Below are positions 34,645 to 44,700 of a stretch of 64,000 bases of DNA, one piece after another (the stretch's first letter is position 1; each line of letters opens with the position of its first letter). The notes beneath the pieces are model-generated. The model was given only the letters and a program-made list of their open reading frames with translations, was not told the DNA's origin and ran no database searches. The DNA comes from Candidatus Poribacteria bacterium (GTDB lineage Bacteria > Poribacteria > WGA-4E > WGA-3G): contig JAJEET010000026.1 of NCBI GenBank assembly GCA_022820835.1, positions 1 through 64,000 on the forward strand, read 5' to 3'. A program made the translations under genes and the position numbers.

Positions 34645-35591
34645 AGGGGATTACCATCCGTTTCTAAGTTGAGCCACGCCACTTCAGCCTCGGAAAGTAC
34701 AAGTGTTCTTGCGCCGAGCGAAGAATCCAATTCAGCTAAAGTTACGGGTCCGATGACAGGAAAAACCGGGAACGGAATATTCAAACAGTATGCCAGGGAG
34801 ACCTGAATCGCGGAATATCCATATTTTTCACCTAACATCTTTGCACGTGCAAGTCTTTCAAAGTTATCATCATTATAATAGACACGTACCATATCTCTGT
34901 TTTCACGGTTTTCCGGTGTAAAAGCACCACTAAAGAAACCGCGTGCTTGCGAAGACCACGGCATCAAGGGAAACTGGCTCTCTTTATGCCACGCGCGTGC
35001 GGCATCGTCCACGCAGACGCAGCCGCCCCACATCGGTTCCATTGGTACAGCGAGACTAATATTGTTACTGCAAGAGACGAACCCCGCGAGTCCATTTTCC
35101 TCGGCATACGTGTTCGCCTCAACAATGCGCTGCGGTTCCCAGTTAGAAGCAGCGATGGCTCTGATACGTCCTGCACCGATTTCCGTGTTCAAGTAATCAA
35201 TAATTGTGCTGACCGGAATCACAGGATCATCGCGATGGAGCATGTAGAGGTCAATATAGTCGGTACGGAGTCGTGCAATGCTTTCGTCAAGATCGGCTTT
35301 GAGTTCTTCAGGTGAGAGACGCGGGCGTGGCACGCTACCTTGCGGGTGCCCGCCTTTACCAATCAGGTACACCTCATCCCGATTTCCGCGTTGTCGCATC
35401 CAGAGACCGATTAGCATCTCGCTATCGCCGCCGCCGTAGATGTGTGCGGTATCGAGAGCATTTCCACCTACCTCGAAAAATGCGTCGAGCATTTCAGTGC
35501 TATCATCGAATTTGACAGGTGAGAGCAACATAGTCCCCAAAATTAGCTGCGATATGTCTTTGCTGACTCCTGGAATTTTTATACGCTTCAT
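34641..35591 (-). CDS. Aldo/keto reductase
   Basis: This 316-residue TIM-barrel oxidoreductase has the NADPH-dependent catalytic tetrad: NALDTAHIYGGGDSE with Asp and Tyr, LIGKGG with Lys and YIDLYMLHRDDP with His. SSQARGFFSGAF is the cofactor-binding loop. Residues DESIARLRTDYIDLYMLH are typical of the YajO/oxidoreductase subgroup. The substrate is unknown. Its stop overlaps the start of the barrel pseudogene as ATGA, so the two were a translationally coupled pair. Confidence 0.93.
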   Translation of the reverse strand: MKRIKIPGVSKDISQLILGTMLLSPVKFDDSTEMLDAFFEVGGNALDTAHIYGGGDSEMLIGLWMRQRGNRDEVYLIGKGGHPQGSVPRPRLSPEELKADLDESIARLRTDYIDLYMLHRDDPVIPVSTIIDYLNTEIGAGRIRAIAASNWEPQRIVEANTYAEENGLAGFVSCSNNISLAVPMEPMWGGCVCVDDAARAWHKESQFPLMPWSSQARGFFSGAFTPENRENRDMVRVYYNDDNFERLARAKMLGEKYGYSAIQVSLAYCLNIPFPVFPVIGPVTLAELDSSLGARTLVLSEAEVAWLNLETDGNPL

Positions 35592-35781
35592 TTACAAACA
35601 AATATCCTTTTCTTTAACGGGCAAACAAGTCGCGCCCTTTAGAATATATAGATACACCATAGCATACAAAGAAATTATAGCAGATCCCAGGCTTTAAAAT
35701 CCACAGGAAAATGTTACCTGGTAACTGAAAGGTTTTCGCAGAAAACCGTACTGACAACTGACAACTATTAACAGAAATGCA

Positions 35782-35810
35782 TTGCGAATATTTCAGAATT
35801 GTGATAGAAT
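35782..35810 (+). promoter_or_regulatory. Sigma-70 promoter for the SIS-domain gene
   Basis: TTGCGA and TAGAAT with a 17-base spacer lie about 80 bases before the ATG at 35888. The rest of the 296-base gap 35592-35887 holds a repeat (GGTAACTGAAAGG) like one at 5745. Confidence 0.55.
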
Positions 35811-35887
35811 AGAAATTGATATTTTGGCGATGTAGACTGAACAAATTACACTTATCAAGCAGCTGAGGATAGAACAGACACAACACT

Positions 35888-36655
35888 ATGAGCATTTCCT
35901 ACCTAAGTTATCTACGAACAGCACAAGACATTTTGGAACGGATTCAAGCCACACAAACCGATGCGATTGCGCAAGCCTCTGATATCTGCGCCGAGACGAT
36001 AGCAGAAGACGGTCTCGTTTATCTGTTTGGTTCCGGGCATTCCCGCATGGCGGTTGAAGAGATGTTCCCCCGCTACGGAAGTTTTCCGGGGTTCTTTCCG
36101 ATAGTGGAATTGGCGGTTACCTATCACAATCAGGTTGTCGGTTGTAACGGACAGCGTCAGGCACTTTTTCTGGAAAACATCTCAGGGTACGCAGACGTTA
36201 TTTTACGTAACTTCACCTTTGGTCCCCACGATGCTATGATGGTATTCTCAAATTCTGGCACCAACATCCTACCTATAGAGATGGCGATGGGTGCCAAAAA
36301 ACAGGGGGTGCCTGTCATTGCAGTGAGTTCCATCGCACACAGCCGTTCATCTACCTCAAAACACACCTCTGGCAAACGGCTCTTTGAGATCGCTGACTTA
36401 ACAATTGACAACTGTAATCCGCCGGGTGATGCAGTCGTAGATATCCCGAATTTAGCATACCCTGTAGGACCTACGTCCAGCATCGGTACCCTGTCAATTG
36501 TCAATGCGATTAAATGCCGTGTTGCCGAATTGCTAACAGAACGTGGGAAACCTCCTGTCGTGTTGACAGGTTCACATTTTCTTGGTTCCGAAGAATCGGC
36601 AAAACAGATTGAGCGTACCTACGACGATTATAGGGCGCGCGTCCACGGACGTTAG
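35888..36655 (+). CDS. SIS-domain protein (UPF0309 family)
   Basis: This 255-residue protein has a sugar isomerase domain: GLVYLFGSGHSRMAVEEMFPRYGSFPGFFPI, and MMVFSNSGTNILPIEMAMGAKKQGVPVIAVSS, which holds the sugar-phosphate-binding serine. It matches the UPF0309 group, thought to act on phosphosugars such as N-acetylmuramic or glucosamine phosphates, though no reaction is proven. It is monocistronic in appearance, with a promoter upstream and another promoter directly after it. Confidence 0.85.
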   Translation: MSISYLSYLRTAQDILERIQATQTDAIAQASDICAETIAEDGLVYLFGSGHSRMAVEEMFPRYGSFPGFFPIVELAVTYHNQVVGCNGQRQALFLENISGYADVILRNFTFGPHDAMMVFSNSGTNILPIEMAMGAKKQGVPVIAVSSIAHSRSSTSKHTSGKRLFEIADLTIDNCNPPGDAVVDIPNLAYPVGPTSSIGTLSIVNAIKCRVAELLTERGKPPVVLTGSHFLGSEESAKQIERTYDDYRARVHGR

Positions 36656-36673
36656 CACACCCCGATTTTTCTC

Positions 36674-36702
36674 TTGACTTTTCTCGCGGAAACCGTTATA
36701 CT
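36674..36702 (+). promoter_or_regulatory. Sigma-70 promoter for nadD-yacG-yqeK-rsfS
   Basis: TTGACT (36674-36679), 17 bases and TATACT (36697-36702) lie about 71 bases upstream of nadD. Ten of twelve consensus bases match. Confidence 0.7.
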
Positions 36703-36772
36703 ATGAAACTGCACAGACGGATATTAGGTATACGCCATTGAGTTCACATCCACTGGACACTCCGATATTCTG

Positions 36773-37372
36773 ATGCTGAAAACAAACCAAAGAATTGCTG
36801 TGATGGGCGGAACATTCAACCCAATCCATTATGCCCACCTACTGAGTGCCGAACAGGTTCGCGTCGGATTGGGTTACGATAAAATATTGTTTATCCCTTC
36901 CGCGAGACCGCCACACAAAGTTGCAGATGCCGATATTATCGAACCGGAGCATCGGTATCAGATGGCACTCTTAGCGATTATTGGGAATCCGGACTTTGAG
37001 GTGTCTCGGATAGAATTGGAGCGCGCCGGACCCTCTTATACCGTTGAGACGCTAAAAGCATTGCAGAAACTTTATGGAAAAACAACCGAACTTGCATGGA
37101 TTATCGGGGCGGATTCACTCATCGAGTATGAAGTCTGGAGGGATTTTGATGAGGTCTTAGCGCGGTGTATTATGATCGCGACGACGCGTCCGACTTATGA
37201 TCTCAACCGCGTACCGCTGGAAGTCCGAAAACGGGTCACGACCTTCACAGTAACCGGTGCGGATATATCAGCGACGGCGATTCGTGAACGCGTTCGGAAC
37301 AAGCTTTCCATCCGGTATCTCGTTCCAGAAGCGGTCGAAAATTATATCCATCGGCATCGATTGTATCAATAG
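36773..37372 (+). CDS. nadD: Nicotinate-nucleotide adenylyltransferase
   Basis: This 199-residue enzyme forms deamido-NAD from nicotinate mononucleotide and ATP. AVMGGTFNPIHYAHLLSAEQVRVGLGYDKILFIPSARPPHK contains the nucleotidyltransferase GxFxPxHxGH-like site, and ADISATAIRERVRNKLSIRYLVPEAVENYI contains the ISxTxIR motif. The length is normal. It heads a four-gene plus-strand run. nadD, yqeK and rsfS are neighbours in many bacteria. Confidence 0.95.
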   Translation: MLKTNQRIAVMGGTFNPIHYAHLLSAEQVRVGLGYDKILFIPSARPPHKVADADIIEPEHRYQMALLAIIGNPDFEVSRIELERAGPSYTVETLKALQKLYGKTTELAWIIGADSLIEYEVWRDFDEVLARCIMIATTRPTYDLNRVPLEVRKRVTTFTVTGADISATAIRERVRNKLSIRYLVPEAVENYIHRHRLYQ

Positions 37373-37419
37373 TTGAAAAATTGAAAATTCCGAAATCCGA
37401 AAATAAGGGCGTGAATATC

Positions 37420-37662
37420 GTGGAACACAGATGCAGTATGTGCGAAACAGTTTATGATTTTGTATGGGAAGAAGGTACACCGCTACCGAAAAATTTTCCG
37501 TTCTGTAGTGCGCGCTGCAAAGCAAAAGACCTTTCAAAATGGATTAATGAGGAATACGCTATTCGCGCGGTGTTACCGGACACAATTTTATCTGAAACCG
37601 AACGGGAACTCCTTGCGGAATTGGCAAAATTAGGGGTTGAGATTGACGATGAAAGAGAATAA
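37420..37662 (+). CDS. yacG: Zinc-binding YacG-family protein (DNA gyrase inhibitor-like)
   Basis: The core HRCSMCETVYDFVW...PLPKNFPFCSARCKAKDLSKWINEEYAI has the CxxC and CxxxC pairs of YacG, a small zinc protein that binds and inhibits DNA gyrase in E. coli. The track begins at a TTG (37381). A GTG at 37420 has AAGGG ten bases upstream and gives 80 residues, still somewhat longer than the usual 60-70. The start is uncertain. The C-terminal extension (SETERELLAELAKLGVEIDDERE) is acidic. It sits between nadD and yqeK, an unusual place for this gene. Confidence 0.75.
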   Translation: MEHRCSMCETVYDFVWEEGTPLPKNFPFCSARCKAKDLSKWINEEYAIRAVLPDTILSETERELLAELAKLGVEIDDERE

Positions 37663-37681
37663 AAAACAATACTGAAATCCG

Positions 37682-38284
37682 ATGGACACTACAATCGAAG
37701 AACTCAGGGCTCACCCGAAGTCAATTGAAATTCAGCGGTATCTGTCAGACAAGCTGAGTACGAAACGTTTACAACATGTGCTCTCCGTACAAGAGATGGC
37801 AGTTGATTTAGCTTATACTCACAAAGCAGACGCTTGGCAGGCAAGCCTCGCTGCACTGTTACATGACAGTGCCAAATGGATGAATGCTAAAGAGTTATAT
37901 AACGCAGTACACTGCTATGAAATTCGCTTGGATCCGATTGAAAAGGTAAATCCGTCGCTCCTGCATCCACTCGTGGGTGTAAAGTTGGCTGTCGAGATGT
38001 TCGCAGTAACCGAGTTGGAGATACTCGAAGCGATTCGGAACCATACAACTGGGCATCCGTCTATGGGTGTTATTTCACAAATTTTATATGTAGCGGACTT
38101 CGCAGAACCCGGACGAAATCACAAGTCAGTTGATTTAGTACGGAAATTCGCATACACGGATTTGATGCGTTCGGTACATCACGTTGCTCATGCGAAGATT
38201 GAGCATCTCCTCGAAAAAGGTGTGATGATTCATCCAAATACACTTCATACCTACAACAGTTCGTTGGCGTATGTTGAGAACTAA
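37682..38284 (+). CDS. yqeK: HD-domain nucleotidase, YqeK family (Ap4A hydrolase)
   Basis: This 200-residue HD hydrolase has KRLQHVLSVQEMAVDLAY, ASLAALLHDSAKWM (HD motif), EILEAIRNHTTGHPSMGVISQILYVADFAEPGR and a conserved C-terminus. YqeK proteins are symmetric diadenosine tetraphosphatases. This gene is commonly found beside nadD and rsfS, as here. It is separated from yacG by 19 bases and from rsfS by 12, so it is in the same transcript. Confidence 0.9.
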   Translation: MDTTIEELRAHPKSIEIQRYLSDKLSTKRLQHVLSVQEMAVDLAYTHKADAWQASLAALLHDSAKWMNAKELYNAVHCYEIRLDPIEKVNPSLLHPLVGVKLAVEMFAVTELEILEAIRNHTTGHPSMGVISQILYVADFAEPGRNHKSVDLVRKFAYTDLMRSVHHVAHAKIEHLLEKGVMIHPNTLHTYNSSLAYVEN

Positions 38285-38296
38285 AGGAATTATATT

Positions 38297-38755
38297 ATGG
38301 GAACAGAAAAGAATACATTAGATATGGTAAAAGCGGCCGCTTCGGCAGCGATGAGCCGTCGCGCCCAAGACGGCGTTATTCTCGATTTACGTAAACTTCA
38401 TGGCTTCACAGACTTTTTTGCGATCTTCAGTGGTACCTCCGACATTCAGGTAGAAGGTATCTCACAAGCCGTACTCGAAGAACTTGAAAACAACTGGTCC
38501 CAGAAACCGTGGCATCAGGAGGGAGAACGTAAGGCGGATTGGATATTGTTAGACTACGTCGATTTTGTCGTCCACATCTTTCTTTCTGAGAGACGCGCGT
38601 ATTATAACCTTGAACGCTTATGGGCTGAAGCCGCACAGGTCGAACTGCCAGAACTTACAATGCCGGCACATATAGAAGCACTCGAAGAAGCGGAATTAGA
38701 CCCGGATAGTACCTTGGTCTTTGGAGAACAGACAGAGGGTGAGTCGGATATGTAG
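38297..38755 (+). CDS. rsfS: Ribosomal silencing factor RsfS
   Basis: This 152-residue protein has VILDLRKLHGFTDFFAIFSGTSDIQVEGISQAVLEELE, EGERKADWILLDYVDFVVHIFLSERRAYYNLERLWAEA, both conserved in RsfS. It binds ribosomal protein L14 and blocks subunit joining under nutrient stress. About 30 C-terminal residues rich in Glu (LEEAELDPDSTLVFGEQTEGE) go beyond the usual length. It ends the operon and converges with the phosphatase gene. Confidence 0.95.
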   Translation: MGTEKNTLDMVKAAASAAMSRRAQDGVILDLRKLHGFTDFFAIFSGTSDIQVEGISQAVLEELENNWSQKPWHQEGERKADWILLDYVDFVVHIFLSERRAYYNLERLWAEAAQVELPELTMPAHIEALEEAELDPDSTLVFGEQTEGESDM

Positions 38756-38825
38756 TGTGTACCGCGGCGTGTAAGTCTGCGGAGGAAATTTGGCAAGCTG
38801 CATCAAAAAAACAGGCGAAAGCAGA

Positions 38826-39560
38826 TTAATCGACAGCAACGAGTAAGACAGTAACGTTATCGGTGCCACCGTATTCGAGTGCTTTGTTAACGAGGTTCTC
38901 AGACGCTTCTTCGAGGTCTGATGCCGCTAATATAATATCTGCGATCTCGGTATCATCAATGATTAGGTCGTGTAAACCGTCGGTACAAGCGAGGACAATA
39001 TCTCCTGGCACAAGCGGGTATGCGTCTGCACTGACAGTGACTTTCGGTTTCAAACCGATCGCCTGTGTGATAATGTTCCGTTTTTCATGGACACGTCCTT
39101 CTTCAGGTGTTATTTCACCGTCCTTGACCATTTTTTCAACGAAGGAGTCGTCTGTCGTTATCTGTGTCAGTTTATCATCGCGTAGGACATAGAGTCTACT
39201 ATCACCGACATGAACGTAGGCGAGGTAACTAAAAGTAATAAAACCTGCAGTTAGGGTGGTCCCCATTCTGCGACCTTTATTTTCGCTCTCAATGGAGGAA
39301 TAGATCCGCTGATTTGCTTCCACTGCAAGATCGCGTAGAACGTTTAGCCTTTTCATGGGTCCTAAGTCGATCTGTGGAGATGCTTCAGTTTCTACCCACT
39401 CCTGAATAACTTCAAGAGCAATGCGACTTGCGATATCACCGTGTTCATGCCCGCCCATACCATCAGCGATCGCAAACAACTGGAGCTGCGAATCGAAATA
39501 GTATAGGTCTTCGTTCCTATCGCGGATCTTACCGGTATCCGTTTTAACTGCAAATTGCAT
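38826..39560 (-). CDS. PP2C-type serine/threonine protein phosphatase
   Basis: This 244-residue protein (start chosen at the ATG at 39560, not 39644) has the metal-dependent phosphatase motifs in order: KTDTGKIRDRNEDLYYF, AIADGMGGHEHGDIAS, VHVGDSRLYVLRDDKLTQITTDDSF, ACTDGLHDLI and GGTDNVTVLLVAV. It is like bacterial Stp1/PrpC, which reverses Hanks-type kinase phosphorylation. No kinase gene is adjacent, although stp-kinase pairs are usual. It is cytoplasmic, without membrane segments. Confidence 0.93.
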   Translation of the reverse strand: MQFAVKTDTGKIRDRNEDLYYFDSQLQLFAIADGMGGHEHGDIASRIALEVIQEWVETEASPQIDLGPMKRLNVLRDLAVEANQRIYSSIESENKGRRMGTTLTAGFITFSYLAYVHVGDSRLYVLRDDKLTQITTDDSFVEKMVKDGEITPEEGRVHEKRNIITQAIGLKPKVTVSADAYPLVPGDIVLACTDGLHDLIIDDTEIADIILAASDLEEASENLVNKALEYGGTDNVTVLLVAVD

Positions 39561-39794
39561 TTTTTTGTATCGCCCGAGCTGCTTGTAGTTAAGAAAGTAA
39601 GAAGGTTTATTGCGCGCTATATTCTGGAAGGTACAAAATTTCATACAGGAAAACTACTCGCTTCTTTTGGATATCAACTACATCTGAAAACGATATAAAT
39701 CAGATTTCGGTTTCAAAATTTGCCGAAAAAATATCGTAGCAATCGGTTATGACTGGTATAACTGAACGAACGATTCAACCCTAATAGATTAAGT

Positions 39795-40877
39795 ATGAGG
39801 ACTATGGAACAGAAAAACACAGAGAAACAACCAGATAAGCGGATCTTAGAATTGCATAAGCAGGCACTCGTGATTGATTCACATAACGATGCAATTGTGG
39901 CACACATTCGTCGAGGCAACGTCAGTCTTGCTGACGAAAACGTCCAAAGCCCGATGGACCCCGTTGGTACCATCGCCTATCTCCGGGGGCGTGTGCCACC
40001 TGAAGAGAAAGCGATTGGTATTCAACTCAACATCCCGAAGATGCGACAAGGCGGAATTGATGCTGCTTTTTTCGCTGTCGATGTCACACGCGCATGGAAA
40101 AACCATCTCGCTTATGCGTTGGACGCTTTTGGTTGGTTTAACGAAGAGGTGGTGACGAACGCTGACGACTTATGCATCGCTCGGAAGGCAAGTGATATTC
40201 GCGAAGCGAAAGCAGCCGGTAAACTCGCGGCGGTCCTTGTTATTGAAAATAGCGAAGCCGTTGAACGGAGCCTGAATATTCTACGTTCGCTCTATTTACT
40301 CGGTGTCCGATCCATCGGTTTGACCCATAACCTGAACACATGGGCATCAACAGGGAACGACGAAGAGGATATGGGCGGCGGTTTGACTCGCTTCGGTATG
40401 GCGTTAGTCAAAGAGATGAACCGTCTTGGAATGTTAGTGGATGTCTCACATATCAGCGAGCGTGGGTTTTGGGATGTTTTGGAGTTATCGGACGCTCCAG
40501 TCATCGCCTCTCACAGCAATTGCAAGACTTTGTGTCGGCACTCACGGAACCTGAGTAATGAACAACTGAAAGCCTTATCGGTTAACGGCGGTGTTGTCGG
40601 GATTACTTTCGTGCCTGGGTTTCTCACCATAGACGGTTGGCAGAAAATGCCGCCGTTTGCGCAGTTACTCAACCACATCGCTTACGCCATTGACATCGCT
40701 GGCATCGACCATGTCGGTATCGGCTCAGACTTTGATGGCGGCGGAGATTTACTTAAAGATGCCAGTGAGTTCATCAAAATCTCGGAAGGGTTAAGCGAAC
40801 GCGGCTACTCCGATGACGATATACGGAAGGTCCTCGGTGAGAACCATCTACGCGTCTTCGAGTCAGCATGCGGGTAA
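39795..40877 (+). CDS. Membrane-dipeptidase-type peptidase (M19 family)
   Basis: This 360-residue enzyme has VIDSHNDAIV with the metal-site HxD, the AAVLVIENSEAVERSLNILRSLYLLGVRSIGLTHN segment with the bridging Glu and later His, VDVSHISERGFWDVLELSDAPVIASHSNCK, and HVGIGSDFDGGGD. These are the zinc ligands of renal dipeptidase-like enzymes, which cleave dipeptides including D-residues. No signal peptide is visible, so the bacterial form is probably cytoplasmic. GAGG lies three bases before the ATG, and a second ATG at 39804 is possible. Confidence 0.92.
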   Translation: MRTMEQKNTEKQPDKRILELHKQALVIDSHNDAIVAHIRRGNVSLADENVQSPMDPVGTIAYLRGRVPPEEKAIGIQLNIPKMRQGGIDAAFFAVDVTRAWKNHLAYALDAFGWFNEEVVTNADDLCIARKASDIREAKAAGKLAAVLVIENSEAVERSLNILRSLYLLGVRSIGLTHNLNTWASTGNDEEDMGGGLTRFGMALVKEMNRLGMLVDVSHISERGFWDVLELSDAPVIASHSNCKTLCRHSRNLSNEQLKALSVNGGVVGITFVPGFLTIDGWQKMPPFAQLLNHIAYAIDIAGIDHVGIGSDFDGGGDLLKDASEFIKISEGLSERGYSDDDIRKVLGENHLRVFESACG

Positions 40878-40896
40878 AGGATCCGTTTGGTACGCA

Positions 40897-41718
40897 TTAC
40901 CTACCGTGGATGGCTCGTAGGTCCAATCTTGCCTCGGCATTGTCCGAAACAGCGTTTGTCCAATCCACATCGTCAATATTTTGCAGACTCATTAGGGCGA
41001 CGTTTACCATCGGATTTGAGAGCGAGTAGTTCAGTAAGAAACTGTCTACATCAACGTCCGCCATTTCATTGGGAAAGCAGTGCTTCATGAGGTTTTGGAA
41101 TGCGTTGCTGGTGGTAGAACGCATCAGCACAATCCCCATCTCTTGTGAGACAGCATCAGGAATGATGCCACGCCTGCCGAAAGCGTCACAGGTGCTCTGA
41201 TACATCAAGTTATAGTGGGTCTGTATCATATCGAATTCGCCTGTGGCAATCAGATTTTCGGCACCACCAGAGGGGCCATCCGCAGAAAATCCGATGAATC
41301 GAACGGTTCCTTCCGCTTTTAGTCTTAGATATGTTTCTAACCCACCCCGATTCAGGATCTGATCTGTCTCTTCAGTATAGAACCATCCACCGTGGAATTG
41401 AAGGACATCAATGTAGTCTGTGCCGAGTCGTTGGAGGCTGCCCTCTACATCTTCACGGATACCGTCGGGGTCGTAGGCTTCCGTCTTCGTCGCGACAATG
41501 CACGACGCTCTACGGTCAGCGATCGCTTTACCGATAACGGTTTCGCTATACCCACTACCGTAATTCGGAGCCGTGTCAAGAAAGTTAAGACCACAATCCA
41601 TTGCATAGTGAAGCATCTTAACAAGCGATGCTGCGTCGTGTTCTGGGCGGACTCTACCGCCGCCGTACCCGACTTCTGACACGCTGAGACCTGTTTTACC
41701 GAGTGTCCGGTACTGCAT
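40897..41718 (-). CDS. Aldo/keto reductase
   Basis: The protein (273 residues from the ATG at 41718; GGAG ten bases upstream) has MQYRTLGKTGLSVSEVGYGG, the standard opening. It then has LNFLDTAPNYGSGYSE (Asp and Tyr), IVATKTEAYD (Lys) and YIDVLQFHGG (His). A Ser/Asn-rich C-terminus follows. It is only distantly like the one at 34641. Substrate unknown. It converges with the dipeptidase gene, leaving 19 bases between stops. Confidence 0.92.
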   Translation of the reverse strand: MQYRTLGKTGLSVSEVGYGGGRVRPEHDAASLVKMLHYAMDCGLNFLDTAPNYGSGYSETVIGKAIADRRASCIVATKTEAYDPDGIREDVEGSLQRLGTDYIDVLQFHGGWFYTEETDQILNRGGLETYLRLKAEGTVRFIGFSADGPSGGAENLIATGEFDMIQTHYNLMYQSTCDAFGRRGIIPDAVSQEMGIVLMRSTTSNAFQNLMKHCFPNEMADVDVDSFLLNYSLSNPMVNVALMSLQNIDDVDWTNAVSDNAEARLDLRAIHGR

Positions 41719-41779
41719 AATAAGCGAATCTCCTTCTATCAATGTGGTGAGTGTTTTTGCGAAACGTCTCTACCGCACT

Positions 41780-44700
41780 TTACACAAAGCCTATTTGCGA
41801 GGCGTTTTTCTTATTCGATCGTATGGTGCGGTTGCTCAGTTTAACAGAATTTTCACCAAATAATTTCTCGACCTGTTCAGTAACTGATGGTTCGTGCGTG
41901 ATACTATATTTCTGAGCACATTTCGCGATAACCTCACCGTAACGAGGACTCATGAGGCGTAAAACCAGATCCAGTTCACCTTTGTTCGCGCTGGCTATTC
42001 GTTGAAGTGCCTCTAATTTCTCAGTGTTTTCGAGATCGGATTCTTGGATTGTCACCTCAAGCGAAGTCGTCTGATCCCTGCTAACAGACGCTATATCTAC
42101 GATCTGTTCCGCTTGGATTTGGCGTTCTTCTTTCTGCGGCTCGTCATCAGATCTCCGATTTCTTCCATTCTGCTTGACGTTGACTTTACCACGAATCCAG
42201 ACGGCTCTACCTTCGACGAGTTCACCTGCCTTTTTGTATGTATTCGGAAAAACGACGACCTCTACTGTGCCTTCCAGATCCTCGAACCCAATGACCGCCA
42301 TAGCGTCTCCTTTTTTCGTGGTAATATCTTTGACCTCTGTTACCATACCTGCCACGAAAACCTCGGAATCAATACGGTGTGCCTCCAAGGTTCGGGTACT
42401 TGCGGTTGTATAGTTTTCGATGATGTCGCTGTACTCTTCAAGTGGATGCCCGGAAACATAGAATCCGAGTTGATCCTTTTCCTGCATAAGTCGCTCTAAT
42501 GGAGCGAATTCCGGTATATCAGGAAGTGCTATCGTCATCGCGGGTACCTCTTCAACATCACCAAAGAGATTCATCTGTCCGCGATCTCGATCCGCCTGTG
42601 CACTTTGTGCTACTTTTATGACACTATCCAAACTCTGGAGAAGCTGCGCCCGGTGTCCTTCAAGTGAATCGAAGGCACCACTCATAATGAGGCTCTCAAT
42701 CGCGCGCTTATTCACCTGTTTGATGTCCACGCGTTCACAGAAGTCTTGCAAAGATGTGAATGAACCGCCTTGCTCCCGTGCTTCTATGATTGCGTCTATA
42801 GCACCGTCGCCGACACCTTTTACAGCGACGAGTCCAAAGCAGATGTTGTTACCATCTACGGTGAATTCGTTTATACTGCTATTAACGTCCGGCGGTAATA
42901 GATTAATCTCCACATCCAGAAAACTGGCAAGTTTCTTGCATTCGGAGCGATAACGGGTGATTTTATCTGAATGGCCAGCTCCAGCTTCGCCCGTCATCAT
43001 TGCTGCCATAAATTCGTGTGGATAATGCGTTTTCAAGTATGCCATACGATATGCCAACATCGAATAGGCAACGGTGTGCGACTTGTTGAAAGCGTACCCC
43101 GCGAAAGGCTCCAACTGCTTAAACACGCGCTCTGCTTCCTGTTTAGCGATGCCTTTTTCGATTGCGCCCTCAACGAATTTCTCACGTTGCGCTTTGAGCA
43201 ATTCGGGGTTCTTCTTTCCCATAGCAGAGCGGAGAATATCCGCTTCACCGAGGGTAAAACCTGCCATATCCCGCGCAATCTGCATCACCTGCTCTTGGTA
43301 AATACAGACACCGTAGGTATTTTTCAGGGCGTCTTCAAGTGACGGATGGATATACGACACCGGCTTCAACTTATTTTTCCGATCAATGAATTCCTGCATC
43401 GTACCGCTTTCGATTGGACCTGGACGGTAGAGGGCAGGAATCGCCGAAAACTCCTCAAAGTTATCGGGCTTGAGTTGCGTCACAACCCGATACATACCAC
43501 CAGAGGCTTCCAGCTGGAATAATCCGTCAATCAAGCCTTGGCTCAGGAGTGCGTAAGTCTCTTTATCGTCAAATGGTATTTCGTCTATCTTGATCTCTTC
43601 GCCCTGATTTGTCTTAATCATCTGAAGGCAATCGTAAATCTCGGTGAGACTTCGTAAACCGAGCGAATCAAATTTAACGATCCCGACATCTTCGACGGTT
43701 TTACCTTCAAATTGTGAGGCGACTTGATCGTGTTTATCCTTGAATAGCGGGACATAATCTGTCAATGGACCGTTTGAGACAACGATTGCAGAAGCGTGAC
43801 ACGAAACGTGCCGTTTCGTTCCCTCAATGGCTTTGCTGAGATCTATGAGTTCGCGATATTCAGGACTATTCGCGAGTTTTTGGAAATCAGGCACCTCTTC
43901 TAAGGCATCATCAATTGTTATTCCGGGTGTCGATGGAATGAGTTCAGTTAACCGAACAACATCATCGAGAGGCGTTTCAAGGGCGCGCCCGACATCTTTG
44001 ATGGCAGCTTTTGCCCCTAACGTCGCGAAGGTTGCTACCTTACCGACGGAAGCTTCGCCATATTTTTTGACAAGATAATCGATGACGTGTTCACGGGCAC
44101 GATCGGCGAAGTCAATATCAATATCCGGTGGACTGATACGTTCAAGGTTCAGGAACCTTTCAAAGAGGCAGTCGTAGTCCATTGGATTGAAGGCAATTAC
44201 GTTAAGCGCATATAGGACGAGACTACTCGCAGCAGAACCGCGCGCGGAGAGCGGGTAGCCTTGTTGGTGTGCGTATTTCACGTAGTCCCACACGATAAGG
44301 AAGTACCCCGAATAACCGGTCTGGCTGATGATATCGAGTTCGTAGTCGAGACGTTTCCGAATTTCATCCGACAAATCGCCGTACTTTTCGCGTAAACCTT
44401 TATAGCACAGTTCCTTAAGATAACTGTCGTTTGTGTGTCCTTCGGGCACCTCGTATTTCGGCATCAGGTTCTCGCCGTAGTCGAGTTCAAGGTTGCACCG
44501 ATTGGCTATCTCAAGTGTGTTGCTGATGGCTTCTGCCGGGTAGCCCTTCAGTGCTTCACGCATTTCGTCAACACTTTTAAAGTAGAAATGATTGTCAAAA
44601 CGCATCCGATGCTGATCGTTGACAGTCTTCTTCATCTGGATACACAGCAGAACATCGTGCATTTCGTGATCGGATTTTCGGAGGTAGTGGCAATCGTTGG